8,442 bases of DNA, taken from JBLHKE01 sp047619485. Lineage in GTDB: Bacteria; Verrucomicrobiota; Verrucomicrobiia; Verrucomicrobiales; DEV007. The notes below the pieces were generated by a model. That model ran no database searches and was not told where the DNA came from. It saw only the letters and a program-made list of their open reading frames with translations. The first letter of the stretch is position 1; each line of letters opens with the position of its first letter. Shown here one piece after another: positions 1 to 7,700 of this stretch. The stretch spans positions 1 through 8,442 of the forward strand of contig JBLHKE010000321.1 in the NCBI GenBank assembly GCA_047619485.1. Direction: 5' to 3'. The position numbers and the translations under genes are program-made.

Positions 1-96
1 TGTCCTAGTGCCGAAGTATTCGGAAACTCGATTACAAGAGAACCTGCTGAAGTTCAAGCTGTTGAGGGCACGCCAAAAACCGTATTTGGGAGCGCG
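1..96 (+). other. Left flank with an open reading fragment cut by the IS
   Basis: This is the DNA outside the left IS copy. The frame beginning at base 1 is open up to a TAG at 172-174 and reads like ordinary protein before the IS boundary, with residues such as AEVFGNSITREPAEVQ. It may be the 3' part of an upstream gene interrupted by the IS. The frame beginning at base 2 is also open, and a GTG or ATG start inside it gives an ORF running into the IS, so the coding evidence is weak. No family was recognised. Confidence 0.2.
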
Positions 97-98
97 TA

Positions 99-389
99 TG
101 GTGCAATTAATCAGCCGAAGCGCCAAGACCCCTTGGAACCAGGCCTTCTCCCGTCGCGGCGTATCAGGTAGGCTCGCCGGATGTCCCAAGCGCTACAGTT
201 CCTTATCCTGACCACGGCGGGTTGGCTCAACCGCCAGCAGGAGGACGCGATCGATTACTTGAGAGAAGAGAACCGGGTGCTCCAGGAACAGCTTGGCTGC
301 AAGCGAATCCGCTTCACCGACGCCCAACGCAAGCGGCTTGCGAGGCGCGGCAAGAAGCTCGGGCGCAAAGTGTTGAGGAGGCTCGCCGG
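99..389 (+). repeat. Direct repeat, left copy (IS 5' end)
   Basis: This block aligns without gaps to 8123-8413 at a constant offset of 8,024 bp. By hand I count about 10 mismatches in 291 bp, roughly 96-97% identity. Identity stops abruptly after the codons for RRLAG: the left copy continues with LRRDF and the right copy with IATPD. That point marks the internal deletion in the left copy. Confidence 0.93.
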
Positions 390-736
390 GCTCAGGCGCG
401 ACTTCGTCTTCTTCGTCATCGAACTGAAGACGCGCCACGTGCATATCGCGGGCATCCATCACCAGCCATACGGCGATCTGATGGAACAGGCTGCTCGGAA
501 CCTGACCGACGCCTTCGACGGGCTTCCTGCGGGACGCAACACATCTGATCCACAATCGGGATCCGCTGTTCACCATCAAGTTTGCGGAGATCTTGAAGAG
601 CAGCGGCGTGACGCCTTTCAAGCTGCCGCCGAGGAGCCCAAATCTGAATGTCTACGCCGAGCGGTTTGTTCGCTCGATCAAGAATGAATGTCTGAGCCGT
701 GTGGTCGTGCTGGGGTTTGTGTCTCGCGGGACGTGA
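181..736 (+). pseudogene. Integrase-core (rve/DDE) transposase pseudogene, deleted and frameshifted
   Basis: The N-terminus (ATG 181) has the helical REENRVLQEQLG leader and a basic stretch typical of IS transposases with an integrase catalytic core. After RRLAG (about residue 70) the protein jumps in frame to DFVFFVIELKTRHVHIAGI, which is core sequence that normally lies more than 100 residues further on. The first catalytic Asp region is therefore missing. Around 520-524 one extra base shifts the frame. Homology continues at 524-736 in another frame (FLRDATHLIHNRDPLF, then LPPRSPNLNVYAERFVRS, then NECL) and ends at TGA 734-736. In that second frame the usual HDRD motif reads HNRD, so the second catalytic Asp is Asn; the Glu-containing AERFVRS motif is intact. 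The C-terminal tail is missing. The original 168-residue frame continues to 687 but is nonsense after the shift. Confidence 0.88.
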
Positions 737-792
737 GACCCAGGGAAAAAGCAAGGTTGACCCGATGCTAGCGGTACTGGAAAGTTTTCACC

Positions 793-2985
793 ATGAAAGC
801 AAGGCAAGCAACCACCACCAGTCGATGCCTGGTCTTCACCACGCTGACGATGTTAACCGTTATGCTCGGCAACGCCCGGGAAGCGAGGGACATCCCAGTC
901 CAAGTCTACCTGATGGTCGGCCAGTCCAACATGCAGGGCAAGGGGGCGATTGAAGGAGAAGGGACTAACACTCTTCGTTATATGGTCCAGAATGATCCCA
1001 AGGAGGAATACCAGTTTCTCGTGAATGGCGACGGGGAGTGGGTCGAGCGCGAGGATGTCTGGGCCTACTTGGACCAGGCACCGAATGACTCCAAATACAG
1101 CGGAATCAAGCCGGGTTTCGGTTCAAGTGGTGGTCAGGTTGGTCCGGAAATCGGCTTTGGTCACAGGATTGGCGATACTCATGAGGGCCAAGTGCTCGTC
1201 ATCAAGGCCTGTTGGGGAGGCAAGAGCCTGGGCCACAATTTCCTGCCTCCAAGCATTGGAAAGTATCCCAAGCCGGTCATCCCCAAGGACCCCGGCTTCT
1301 TTTATCATGAGATTTTGAGGATTGTGAATCATGTGACCGAAAACATCGGCACCTACTTCCCAGACTACAAAGGCCAGGGCATGGAGATTGCCGGCCTTTG
1401 CTGGCATCAGGGGTGGAACGATCAGTACGGCGGCTTGGATGCGAATTACGAAGGCAATCTCGTCGCTTTCATCAACGACATCCGCAGCGCCGAACACGGC
1501 CTCGGCGTGCCGAACCTGCCTTTCGTCATCGCGTCCAGCGGTATGATTCCAAACGAGTCTCCGGTCGTGCAGGGCCAGCTCGTGATGGCCGATACCAAGA
1601 AGTATCCGCAGTTTGCGGGTAACGTTGCCGTGGTCGATACCGACAAGCCGTACGGGCCCGACAAGATGGAGTTTAAATTCTACACGGAAAAATCTCCCGA
1701 TAAGGTGGGCTACCACTGGAACAACCATGCGCGGAGCTATACCAACATCGGCCGCGCCATGGCGGCGGAGATGCACAAGCTCGACAAACCCAAGCAGCCT
1801 TCGCGTCTGATCGCTCACGGCAGTGATGATGGTATCCAGCTCAACTGGCAGCTTGGCTCCGAGAAGCCCAAGAGCATCGAAATTGTGCGCAATGGCAAAA
1901 GTCTGGGTATTGAGCTTTCCCCTACGCAAACGGCCTATATCGACGCAGCCGCGCTTCCCGGCGCCAACAGCTACGAGTTGGTGCTCGATCTGACCTCTTC
2001 CGGGGAGCAGAAGTTGAGCGCTGCCTGTGACACTTCGGTGGTAGGGCTCAAAGCCTACCCCAGTCTGGAAGGTGTGATGCTCAGCTGGGAGGCCAGAGGT
2101 AATTACGATGGATTTCGTATCACGCGTGACGGCAAGGTGATTGCGGATGGCATCGCGGCCGATGCCCGCAGTTTCGAGGACAAGCAGGCCCCGGCCAAGG
2201 GCAAGGCCAGCTATGCCATCGAGCCGACCACAGGCAAGGTGGCCCCGGCAACCCATGTAGTGAATCTCGGGCGCGCCGATTCCGGAGGTGCGCTGGTCTA
2301 CGAACCCTTCGACTACCCCGGAAGTGTGGACAAGCCCCAAAGCATAATCGGCAAGGGCGGCGCGCTGGGCACCAAGGGTGCCTACGCCTACATGAGTGAT
2401 CAGAAACTCGACAGGGTGCCAGCGACCCTTGCGGGAGGGTTGAGCTTCGGAGCGTTACCCGTCACGGGCAACCGCGGCAGCACCCATCGCTGGAATTCCG
2501 ATGGGTTCATTGAGCTAAACGACAGCCTGCGCAAGGCCGGCCTGCTGGAAGACGGCGCTACCCTGTGGATGAGTTATGTCTTTTTCGCCGGCCAGGAGTT
2601 CACCCACCGCAGCGGCGGTGGAATCGTCACACTCCGCAGTGAGGACATGAAGGAAGGGGTCGGGTTCAAGGCAAGCGGACGTCAGTATGAGACCGCGGTC
2701 GTGCTGGATGGAAAAGTGCAGCCGCGTCGGATTACCGGAACCCGGCCGAACACTCCCATCCTTGTGGTTGGCAGGATCATCTGGGGCAAGGGTGGCGAGA
2801 ACGACAGCTTCGTGCCTTTCCATGTCGGCCCCGACCTCAAACTGCCCGAGAAGGAGGGCCGTGCATCCGTTGCTTTCAACATCGATCAGACCAAGATCAA
2901 TCGCCTGGTGCTTGGTGGAGAAGGGCAGTTCGATGAGATCCGAGTCGGTGCGACCTATGAATCGGTGGTTGGCGGTGGCAAGTGA
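793..2985 (+). CDS. Secreted SASA-domain carbohydrate acetylesterase with LamG-like C-terminus
   Basis: This 730-residue protein is a predicted exported esterase that would remove O-acetyl groups from glycans (SASA / CE6-like, SGNH-type fold). Residues 1 to about 31 look like a signal peptide: basic KAR...SR, then hydrophobic LVFTTLTMLTVMLG, then a small-residue cleavage zone. The catalytic domain spans about 35-332. It holds MVGQSNMQGKG with the likely nucleophile Ser45, KACWGGKSL at 138-146, WHQGWND at 204-210, and a C-terminal DKVGYHWN with the likely catalytic His308. Two FN3-like beta segments follow (about 335-410 and 415-490). A LamG/concanavalin-like region (about 500-727) begins near LVYEPFDYPG and ends in DEIRVGATY. 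No PEP-CTERM anchor or lipobox was seen. The ATG at 793 has a modest GGAAAG eight bases upstream. The substrate cannot be read from sequence; sialic acid is only the family name, and acetylated plant or algal polysaccharide is equally possible. Confidence 0.88.
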   Translation: MKARQATTTSRCLVFTTLTMLTVMLGNAREARDIPVQVYLMVGQSNMQGKGAIEGEGTNTLRYMVQNDPKEEYQFLVNGDGEWVEREDVWAYLDQAPNDSKYSGIKPGFGSSGGQVGPEIGFGHRIGDTHEGQVLVIKACWGGKSLGHNFLPPSIGKYPKPVIPKDPGFFYHEILRIVNHVTENIGTYFPDYKGQGMEIAGLCWHQGWNDQYGGLDANYEGNLVAFINDIRSAEHGLGVPNLPFVIASSGMIPNESPVVQGQLVMADTKKYPQFAGNVAVVDTDKPYGPDKMEFKFYTEKSPDKVGYHWNNHARSYTNIGRAMAAEMHKLDKPKQPSRLIAHGSDDGIQLNWQLGSEKPKSIEIVRNGKSLGIELSPTQTAYIDAAALPGANSYELVLDLTSSGEQKLSAACDTSVVGLKAYPSLEGVMLSWEARGNYDGFRITRDGKVIADGIAADARSFEDKQAPAKGKASYAIEPTTGKVAPATHVVNLGRADSGGALVYEPFDYPGSVDKPQSIIGKGGALGTKGAYAYMSDQKLDRVPATLAGGLSFGALPVTGNRGSTHRWNSDGFIELNDSLRKAGLLEDGATLWMSYVFFAGQEFTHRSGGGIVTLRSEDMKEGVGFKASGRQYETAVVLDGKVQPRRITGTRPNTPILVVGRIIWGKGGENDSFVPFHVGPDLKLPEKEGRASVAFNIDQTKINRLVLGGEGQFDEIRVGATYESVVGGGK

Positions 2986-3403
2986 GCTCCCCTCATCGCA
3001 TTCAAAAGACATAGGAAATGGTAGCGGCAAATATTCGCCATCTTCTTCGTAGTTGTCTTTCGGTGGTTTTTTCAATTCGTCCATACTGCCGACGCAATGG
3101 CAAGGCGTAAGGTCAAAAAACTCGGACGTACACCAAAACGCTGCTATTTCAGCACCAGACGGTGGCTCCAGACCTTCAATCTCAGCCGACTAGATCCTCG
3201 CACACCAGGTTCTCTATGTGAAAAGTCCTCGAAGGTAGGCTCCGTTTCCAATATCAGGCTCCATGATTATTGCTAAGCAAATCCTTTTCTGACCACGGCG
3301 TCCCTCGGTGCCTGTCGGGCGGGCTTGGAGGTGGGCAATGCGTTCCGGATCCCTGTCGACGACCGCGAAGGGGCTTGGCTTTGTCGAGGTCGTTTGCTCG
3401 CTG
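2986..3403. other. Intergenic stretch without a supported gene
   Basis: No RNA gene or convincing terminator was found here. A run of six T at 3067-3072 has no clear upstream stem. A 59-codon ORF at 3097-3276 starts MARRKVKKLGRTPKR; it is very basic, has no Shine-Dalgarno sequence and is probably chance. On the minus strand, a frame starting at ATG 3084 reads MDELKKPPKDNYEEDGEY for about 31 residues before entering the antisense of the esterase. It has protein-like composition and could be a gene stub. The stretch looks like eroded DNA between the esterase and the signalling genes. Confidence 0.5.
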
Positions 3404-3440
3404 GAAAATTTTCAGTAAAAGTGTTACCCGCCGGGTCTAA
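3404..3440 (+). promoter_or_regulatory. Possible promoter/operator upstream of the small ORF
   Basis: An AT-rich palindrome GAAAATTTTC (3404-3413) is followed by GTAAAAGTG and then an inverted repeat ACCCG-C-CGGGT (3426-3436) ending in TCTAA. The cluster lies about 60-95 nt before the ATG at 3501, a sensible distance for a promoter and leader. A poor sigma70-like pair can be drawn (TTGCTC at 3394, TAAAAG at 3416, 16 nt apart). An ECF-type promoter is an alternative. The sequence shows the repeats; the function is inferred. Confidence 0.3.
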
Positions 3441-3489
3441 TCGCTCAGGAACAGGTGTGCCCCTACAGAAATGGGGAAAACATGAGACC

Positions 3490-3496
3490 GGAGGAG
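3490..3496 (+). promoter_or_regulatory. Strong Shine-Dalgarno sequence for the ORF at 3501
   Basis: GGAGGAG is followed by AAAC and then ATG at 3501, so the GGAGG core sits 6 nt before the start. It is the best ribosome binding site in the window and the main reason to treat the following short ORF as translated. Confidence 0.6.
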
Positions 3497-3500
3497 AAAC

Positions 3501-3800
3501 ATGAATATTTCCAACCAGAACGAGCCAGCCGTATTTCCGACCATCGAGTTCCACCGGAGAAATCCGCGAAAAGATGAGGACGATTTCTTATCCAGCACTC
3601 AGGTTATGGTGAGCCTTCGTCAGAGGGAGTTTAACGACATCGTGCGTCGTACCACCGCCCTGAAGCCCCTAGCGGTCACGACACCCGCGAAGGGCGAACT
3701 CGCGCGGCAGAACCCGAAGATGAAACCTCAGAAATCTCTTTGGCGCTTGCTGAATCTTTGCCTGTTCCGAAGAATGCGATTTGGGAAGGCGCATGTGTAG
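3501..3800 (+). CDS. Small hypothetical protein (99 aa), possibly frameshifted
   Basis: Not recognised. The start is supported by a near-ideal GGAGGAG. The first 60 or so residues are polar and protein-like (MNISNQNEPAVFPTIEFHRR, then KDEDDFLSSTQVMVSLRQ). The last 30 are basic and less natural (KSLWRLLNLCLFRRMRFG). An overlapping frame, open from 3635 to TAG 3818-3820, instead reads AEPEDETSEISLALAESLPV and then PKNAIWEGACVGGKDGE, which looks more like a genuine C-terminus. A single indel between about 3640 and 3720 would join the two into a protein of about 105 residues. No signal peptide or TM segment is evident. It lies 119 nt before the sigma gene on the same strand and could be part of that locus. 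It may be an intact small protein, a frameshifted gene or a remnant. Confidence 0.42.
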   Translation: MNISNQNEPAVFPTIEFHRRNPRKDEDDFLSSTQVMVSLRQREFNDIVRRTTALKPLAVTTPAKGELARQNPKMKPQKSLWRLLNLCLFRRMRFGKAHV

Positions 3801-3895
3801 GGGGTAAGGATGGTGAATAGCCGCGATCAGTTGGGGGACTGGGAGCGGATGGATTACCCCCCGCATGCGCCAACTCCATCGCCCCGGATGAAACA

Positions 3896-3911
3896 GTCAA
3901 GCACGCTTGAC
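3896..3911. promoter_or_regulatory. Short palindrome just upstream of the sigma gene
   Basis: GTCAAGC-AC-GCTTGAC has perfect 7-bp arms and a 2-nt centre, and ends 8 nt before the ATG at 3920. It could be a dimeric regulator site or a small hairpin masking the ribosome binding region. No Shine-Dalgarno sequence is visible between it and the ATG. Chance cannot be excluded. Confidence 0.3.
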
Positions 3912-3919
3912 CGACGTCT

Positions 3920-4771
3920 ATGGAAACTGACAAGATCGCGCTGACATTGATGAGTATCGAGAGCAGCCCACCTGCGGATGAAGAGGAGTCCGGCGACGCG
4001 AAGTGTGCGGAGGGTTCAACAACCTTGCGTGTGCCACTCCCGCGAGATGCATTTCCTCTGACCTCGCTCACCGAGGTGATGAATTTGCGCGGCGACGATG
4101 TCACATCGCAGGAGGCTCTAGCCAGCCTGTGCGAGAAGTATTGGTACCCGCTCTACGCGTTTCTGCGCAGGCGGGGCCATGATAAGGAAGACGCCCAAGA
4201 TCTCACACAGGGCTTCTTCGCCAAATTCTTATCAGGGAAGGCGTTCGGAGAATTTGACCCGCAACGTGGAAAGCTGCGGACCTACATGCTCGGCGCACTG
4301 AAGCATTACGAGTCGAGCGACCGCCGGGAGAAGAAAACTCTCAAACGTGGCGGCGGCTTCGAGTTCGTCTCGTTCGACTGGATGAACGCCGAGAGCTGGT
4401 ATGGCGCGGAGCCTGCGCATATCGACTCCCCCGAGCTGATCTTCGACCGTCGTTGGGCGATCACCCTGCTGGCGAACGTCCAAGAGAAGTTGCTTGAGGG
4501 TTATACGAGAAAAGGCAAAGGAGAGTTGTTTGAGGCGCTGCACATTTTCCTAGATGCCCGGGCAGACAAGGATTCGCTGGAAGAGGTGGCTGGCGGCTTG
4601 GGGATGTCGCGCGCTGCGGTCAAGATGGCGATCAGCCGGATGCGTGATCGGCGTCGCCAGATCATGCGCGCCGAGATCGGCAAGACAGTGGGTTCACACG
4701 AGCTGATCGATGAGGAAATATCGCACCTCATCAGCCTGTTCCAGGCTCCCGGGGAGGCCGTCAGGAATTGA
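3920..4771 (+). CDS. ECF-like RNA polymerase sigma factor (kinase-linked type)
   Basis: This 283-residue protein matches the ECF-like sigma factors that accompany Ser/Thr kinases in Verrucomicrobiota and Planctomycetota. Region 2 lies at about 65-140: CEKYWYPLYAFLRRRGH, then EDAQDLTQGFFAKFL with acidic E90, D91 and D94, then FDPQRGKLRTYML. A linker contains KRGGGFEFVSFDW and FDRRWAITLL. Region 4 lies at about 217-252, with a helix-turn-helix in EEVAGGLGMSRAAVKMAISR and a basic RDRRRQIMRAEI. About 40 residues before FPLTSLTEVM are polar, acidic and unconserved-looking, so the start is uncertain: ATG 3920 gives the longest form, ATG 3950 is possible, and neither has a clear Shine-Dalgarno sequence. 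No anti-sigma gene is adjacent. The kinase gene begins 5 nt after the stop, so the two are almost certainly co-transcribed and probably translationally coupled. Target promoters are unknown. Confidence 0.88.
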   Translation: METDKIALTLMSIESSPPADEEESGDAKCAEGSTTLRVPLPRDAFPLTSLTEVMNLRGDDVTSQEALASLCEKYWYPLYAFLRRRGHDKEDAQDLTQGFFAKFLSGKAFGEFDPQRGKLRTYMLGALKHYESSDRREKKTLKRGGGFEFVSFDWMNAESWYGAEPAHIDSPELIFDRRWAITLLANVQEKLLEGYTRKGKGELFEALHIFLDARADKDSLEEVAGGLGMSRAAVKMAISRMRDRRRQIMRAEIGKTVGSHELIDEEISHLISLFQAPGEAVRN

Positions 4772-4776
4772 GCGCC

Positions 4777-7700
4777 ATGGTCACGAAATGCAAAATTTGC
4801 GGTAGCGAGATCCCGGACGGGAAACAGAGTTGGGAGTGCCCGGTCTGCACTCTCAAGTCGGGCTTTACCAACGCCTATGGCCTCGAGGGCCAAGTGATCG
4901 GCCCCTACACGATCATCGAGCAGATCGGCAGGGGCGGCTTCGGCGTCGTCTACCTCGCGGGGCAATCGACTCCAGTCCAGCGACATGTCGCGCTGAAGAT
5001 TCTCAGCCACGGCAGGTTCGACGAGGGCATGAAGAGCCAGTTCATCGCCGAGCAACAATTGCTCGCCCTGATGAACCACCCGAACATCGCTAAGATTTTC
5101 GACGCCGGGGAGACCGAGTCGTGCATGCCTTATTTCGTGATGGAACTGATCGAAGGCGAGCCGATCACGCGCTACTGCGACAGGAAAAAGTTGACACCGA
5201 GGGAACGGATCGAAATTTTCCGGCAGGTCTGCAGCGCGATCCAACACGCGCACCAGAAAGCGATCATCCACCGCGATATCAAGCCCGCCAACATCCTGAT
5301 CGAGGAAGTCGATGATCGTCCGGTGCCGAAGGTCATCGACTTCGGCATCGCCAAAGCGATGGGTTCCCCGCTGGCTGATCTCAAGTTCCACTTGCGTTCC
5401 GGCCAGGTCGTCGGGACGCCAGAATACATGCCGCCCGAGCAAGCGCGTGGGGATTCAGACATCGATACGCGGGCGGACATCTACTCGCTCGGGGTCCTGC
5501 TTTACGAACTGCTGATCGGGGCACCGCCCTTCAGCCGCAAGGAGCTCGAAGAGGCTGGCATCGAGGCGATTCTCAACAAGATCGAGAACGATCCGCCGCC
5601 CTCGCCGTCGGATCGGCTGAGCTCGATGGCCGAGCAGATGGACACGGTCGCCAACGACCGGCACATCGCACCAAGCCAGTTGCGCAAGCTGGTGCGTGGC
5701 GATCTCGACTGGATCGTCATGAAGGCCTTGGAGAAACCACGCAAGCTCCGCTACGAAACGGCTAGCGCCTTCGCGACCGATATCGATTGTTTCCTAGACG
5801 ACCGGCCGCTACCGAGCCGGCGTCGCACCGTCACCTATTGGGCGCGGAAGTTCGTCCGCCGCAATCGACTCGCGGTGTCGGCGCTCGGCAGCATTGCCGT
5901 CATCATTCTCACAGCCGCACTGATCGGCTACCACCTAAATAGACAGAACGCCCAGCAGCGGGCCGAGATCCTTCTCAAAACGCTCGTCAACAGCCGGGTC
6001 GAACGGCTCCCCGTCGTCCTCGGTGAGCTGCGCCCGTTCGGGAAACTCACACGCGAACCTTTGGAGCGCCTCGCGGCCGATCCGAAGATCGAGACCCGCG
6101 CTCGTGCCCAGCTCGCCCTCATCCAGCAGGATCCCAGCCGGGTCGCCGGGTTCACGGAATTCCTCCTGAAGGCGCAGCCGGATGAACTCACGGTCTACCT
6201 TGCGCTACTCGAAGACCACCCGGATCAACTATCGCCAGCCGCGTGGGCGGCGTTGCTCAACGAAAATCTCGAGCCGAAACTGCGTCTCAATGCGGCGGCG
6301 ATCAGCGCGACGCTGACGCCGGCCGACCCGCGATGGGGAGGGCTCGGTGAGGAACTCGCAGGCTGGTTGGTCAGCTCCGGTGCAGTGGACGACCCGCGCT
6401 GGCTGTCGCTGTTCAGACCGGTAGCGATGTCGCTCATCAAACCTTTGCGCAAGATTTATTCAGATGAGAATGTGAGCAGGCCGCGGGCCACCGCAGCTGC
6501 CGCCCTGGCCGAATACCTCCAAGGGGATCGGAGCGAGATGCTCGGCCTCTTGCAAAATGCCCGCGGCCCATTCCAACTCGCAGCCATCACCGATGTCCTC
6601 GCCCGCAGCTCAGACTCTGCCAGCGTGCTAGGCGAGGAGATCGGGCGTCCACTTCCCGTGCTTGCAGATGAGGATGCACACCGCGCCGCTGCTGAAAAAC
6701 ACGCACGCCTTGGGCTCGCGCTGCTGGAACTCGGCTTGGAAGATCAGGCTTGGCCAATGTTCGAGCACGGCCCGGATCCCGAGATTAGATCCCACCTCAT
6801 CCACGCATTAGCCGAATACGCGGTCGATCCCGAAATCCTTATTTCACGGCTCGAATCGGAGACCGACGCCGGGATAATCAGTGCTATCCTCATCGCCCTC
6901 GACGAGTTCGACGTCGCCTATATCCCACAACCACGGCGCGACGCTTTGCGGCCGATGCTTGAGGATTACTATTCGGCTGCAAGTGACGCGGGAGTCCGAT
7001 CGGCGGCGGAATGGCTACTGAATCGATGGGGCATGGCAGGCAAGCTGGCAGAACTCGACCGTCCGCTGCTCGGGAAGGCGCCCGGGGGAGAGCGGAGTTG
7101 GTACCTGACCGGAGGAGGAGATTTTACCATGGTGCTGCTGCCGACCCCGGTCGCGGGCTTCGAAATCGGATCCCCGGTCACCGAGATGAACCGATCGGAG
7201 GACGAGCACCGGATCGCGGTGGACATCGACCGCCGCGTCGCCATCGCGACCAAGGAGGTCACCGTCGCGCAGTTCGTGCGATTCGCGAAGGCGATGAACG
7301 ACGAGAAGATCAAGAAGACGGACGTCGAGCCTGGCGCCGATCCGTGGGATGGGCTGGACGCGAAGCACCCGTCACCGACATCCGCGATGTGCGGCATCAG
7401 TTTGAAGGAGGCCGCTCTCTTCTGTTGGTGGCTATCGCGGGAAGAGGGGCTCGCCGACGAGCAGTGCTACCTGTTCGAAGGTGAAGAGTACAAAGATGGC
7501 AACCCCGTCCTCGTCGAGGGCTACCTGAACAAGGGTGGCTACCGGCTCCCTACTGAGGCTGAGTGGGAACTTGCCTGCCGCGGTGGCACGACCAGCGCCC
7601 GGCACTTCGGCACCTCGCCCGACCTGCTCTCGAAGTATGCTTGGCACCTCGATGGCAGCGGCGGTTCCTCGCGTCCCGTCGGCTCGCTCTGCCCGAACCC

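Larger units (their letters stand above)
97..736 (+). mobile_element. Degenerate left copy of an integrase-core insertion sequence
   Basis: The left edge is placed where similarity to the right-hand copy begins, near 97-99 (TGGTGCAATTAATC, also at 8123). Both copies share an 82-nt leader before the transposase ATG. The right edge is less certain: recognisable transposase homology fades around 712-736, well before a full-length C-terminus. The middle of the element is missing. No terminal inverted repeat or target-site duplication could be demonstrated, because the true right end is lost. The element is a relic and is unlikely to move by itself. Confidence 0.75.

Noticed and set aside
757..785. 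TTGACC before the esterase as a sigma70 promoter
   Set aside because: No acceptable -10 hexamer at 16-18 nt spacing; the best nearby candidate is only about 12 nt away.
1123..2340. 405-codon minus-strand ORF
   Set aside because: It is fully antisense to the well-supported esterase, and its His/Gly/Val/Leu-rich composition is typical of a shadow frame.
3067..3072. T-run downstream of the esterase as an intrinsic terminator
   Set aside because: No stable GC-rich stem immediately precedes it.
3097..3276. 59-codon basic ORF (MARRKVKKLGRTPKR start)
   Set aside because: No ribosome binding site, no recognised family and odd composition. The same frame stays open after the stop to 3504, which suggests a chance open frame.
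3289..3300. CTGACCACGGCG, identical to a 12-mer inside both IS copies (208-219 and 8232-8243)
   Set aside because: Similarity does not extend convincingly to either side, so it is probably chance and not a third IS relic.
4501..5442. 313-codon minus-strand ORF
   Set aside because: It is antisense to the sigma and kinase genes, whose conserved motifs fix the coding strand.
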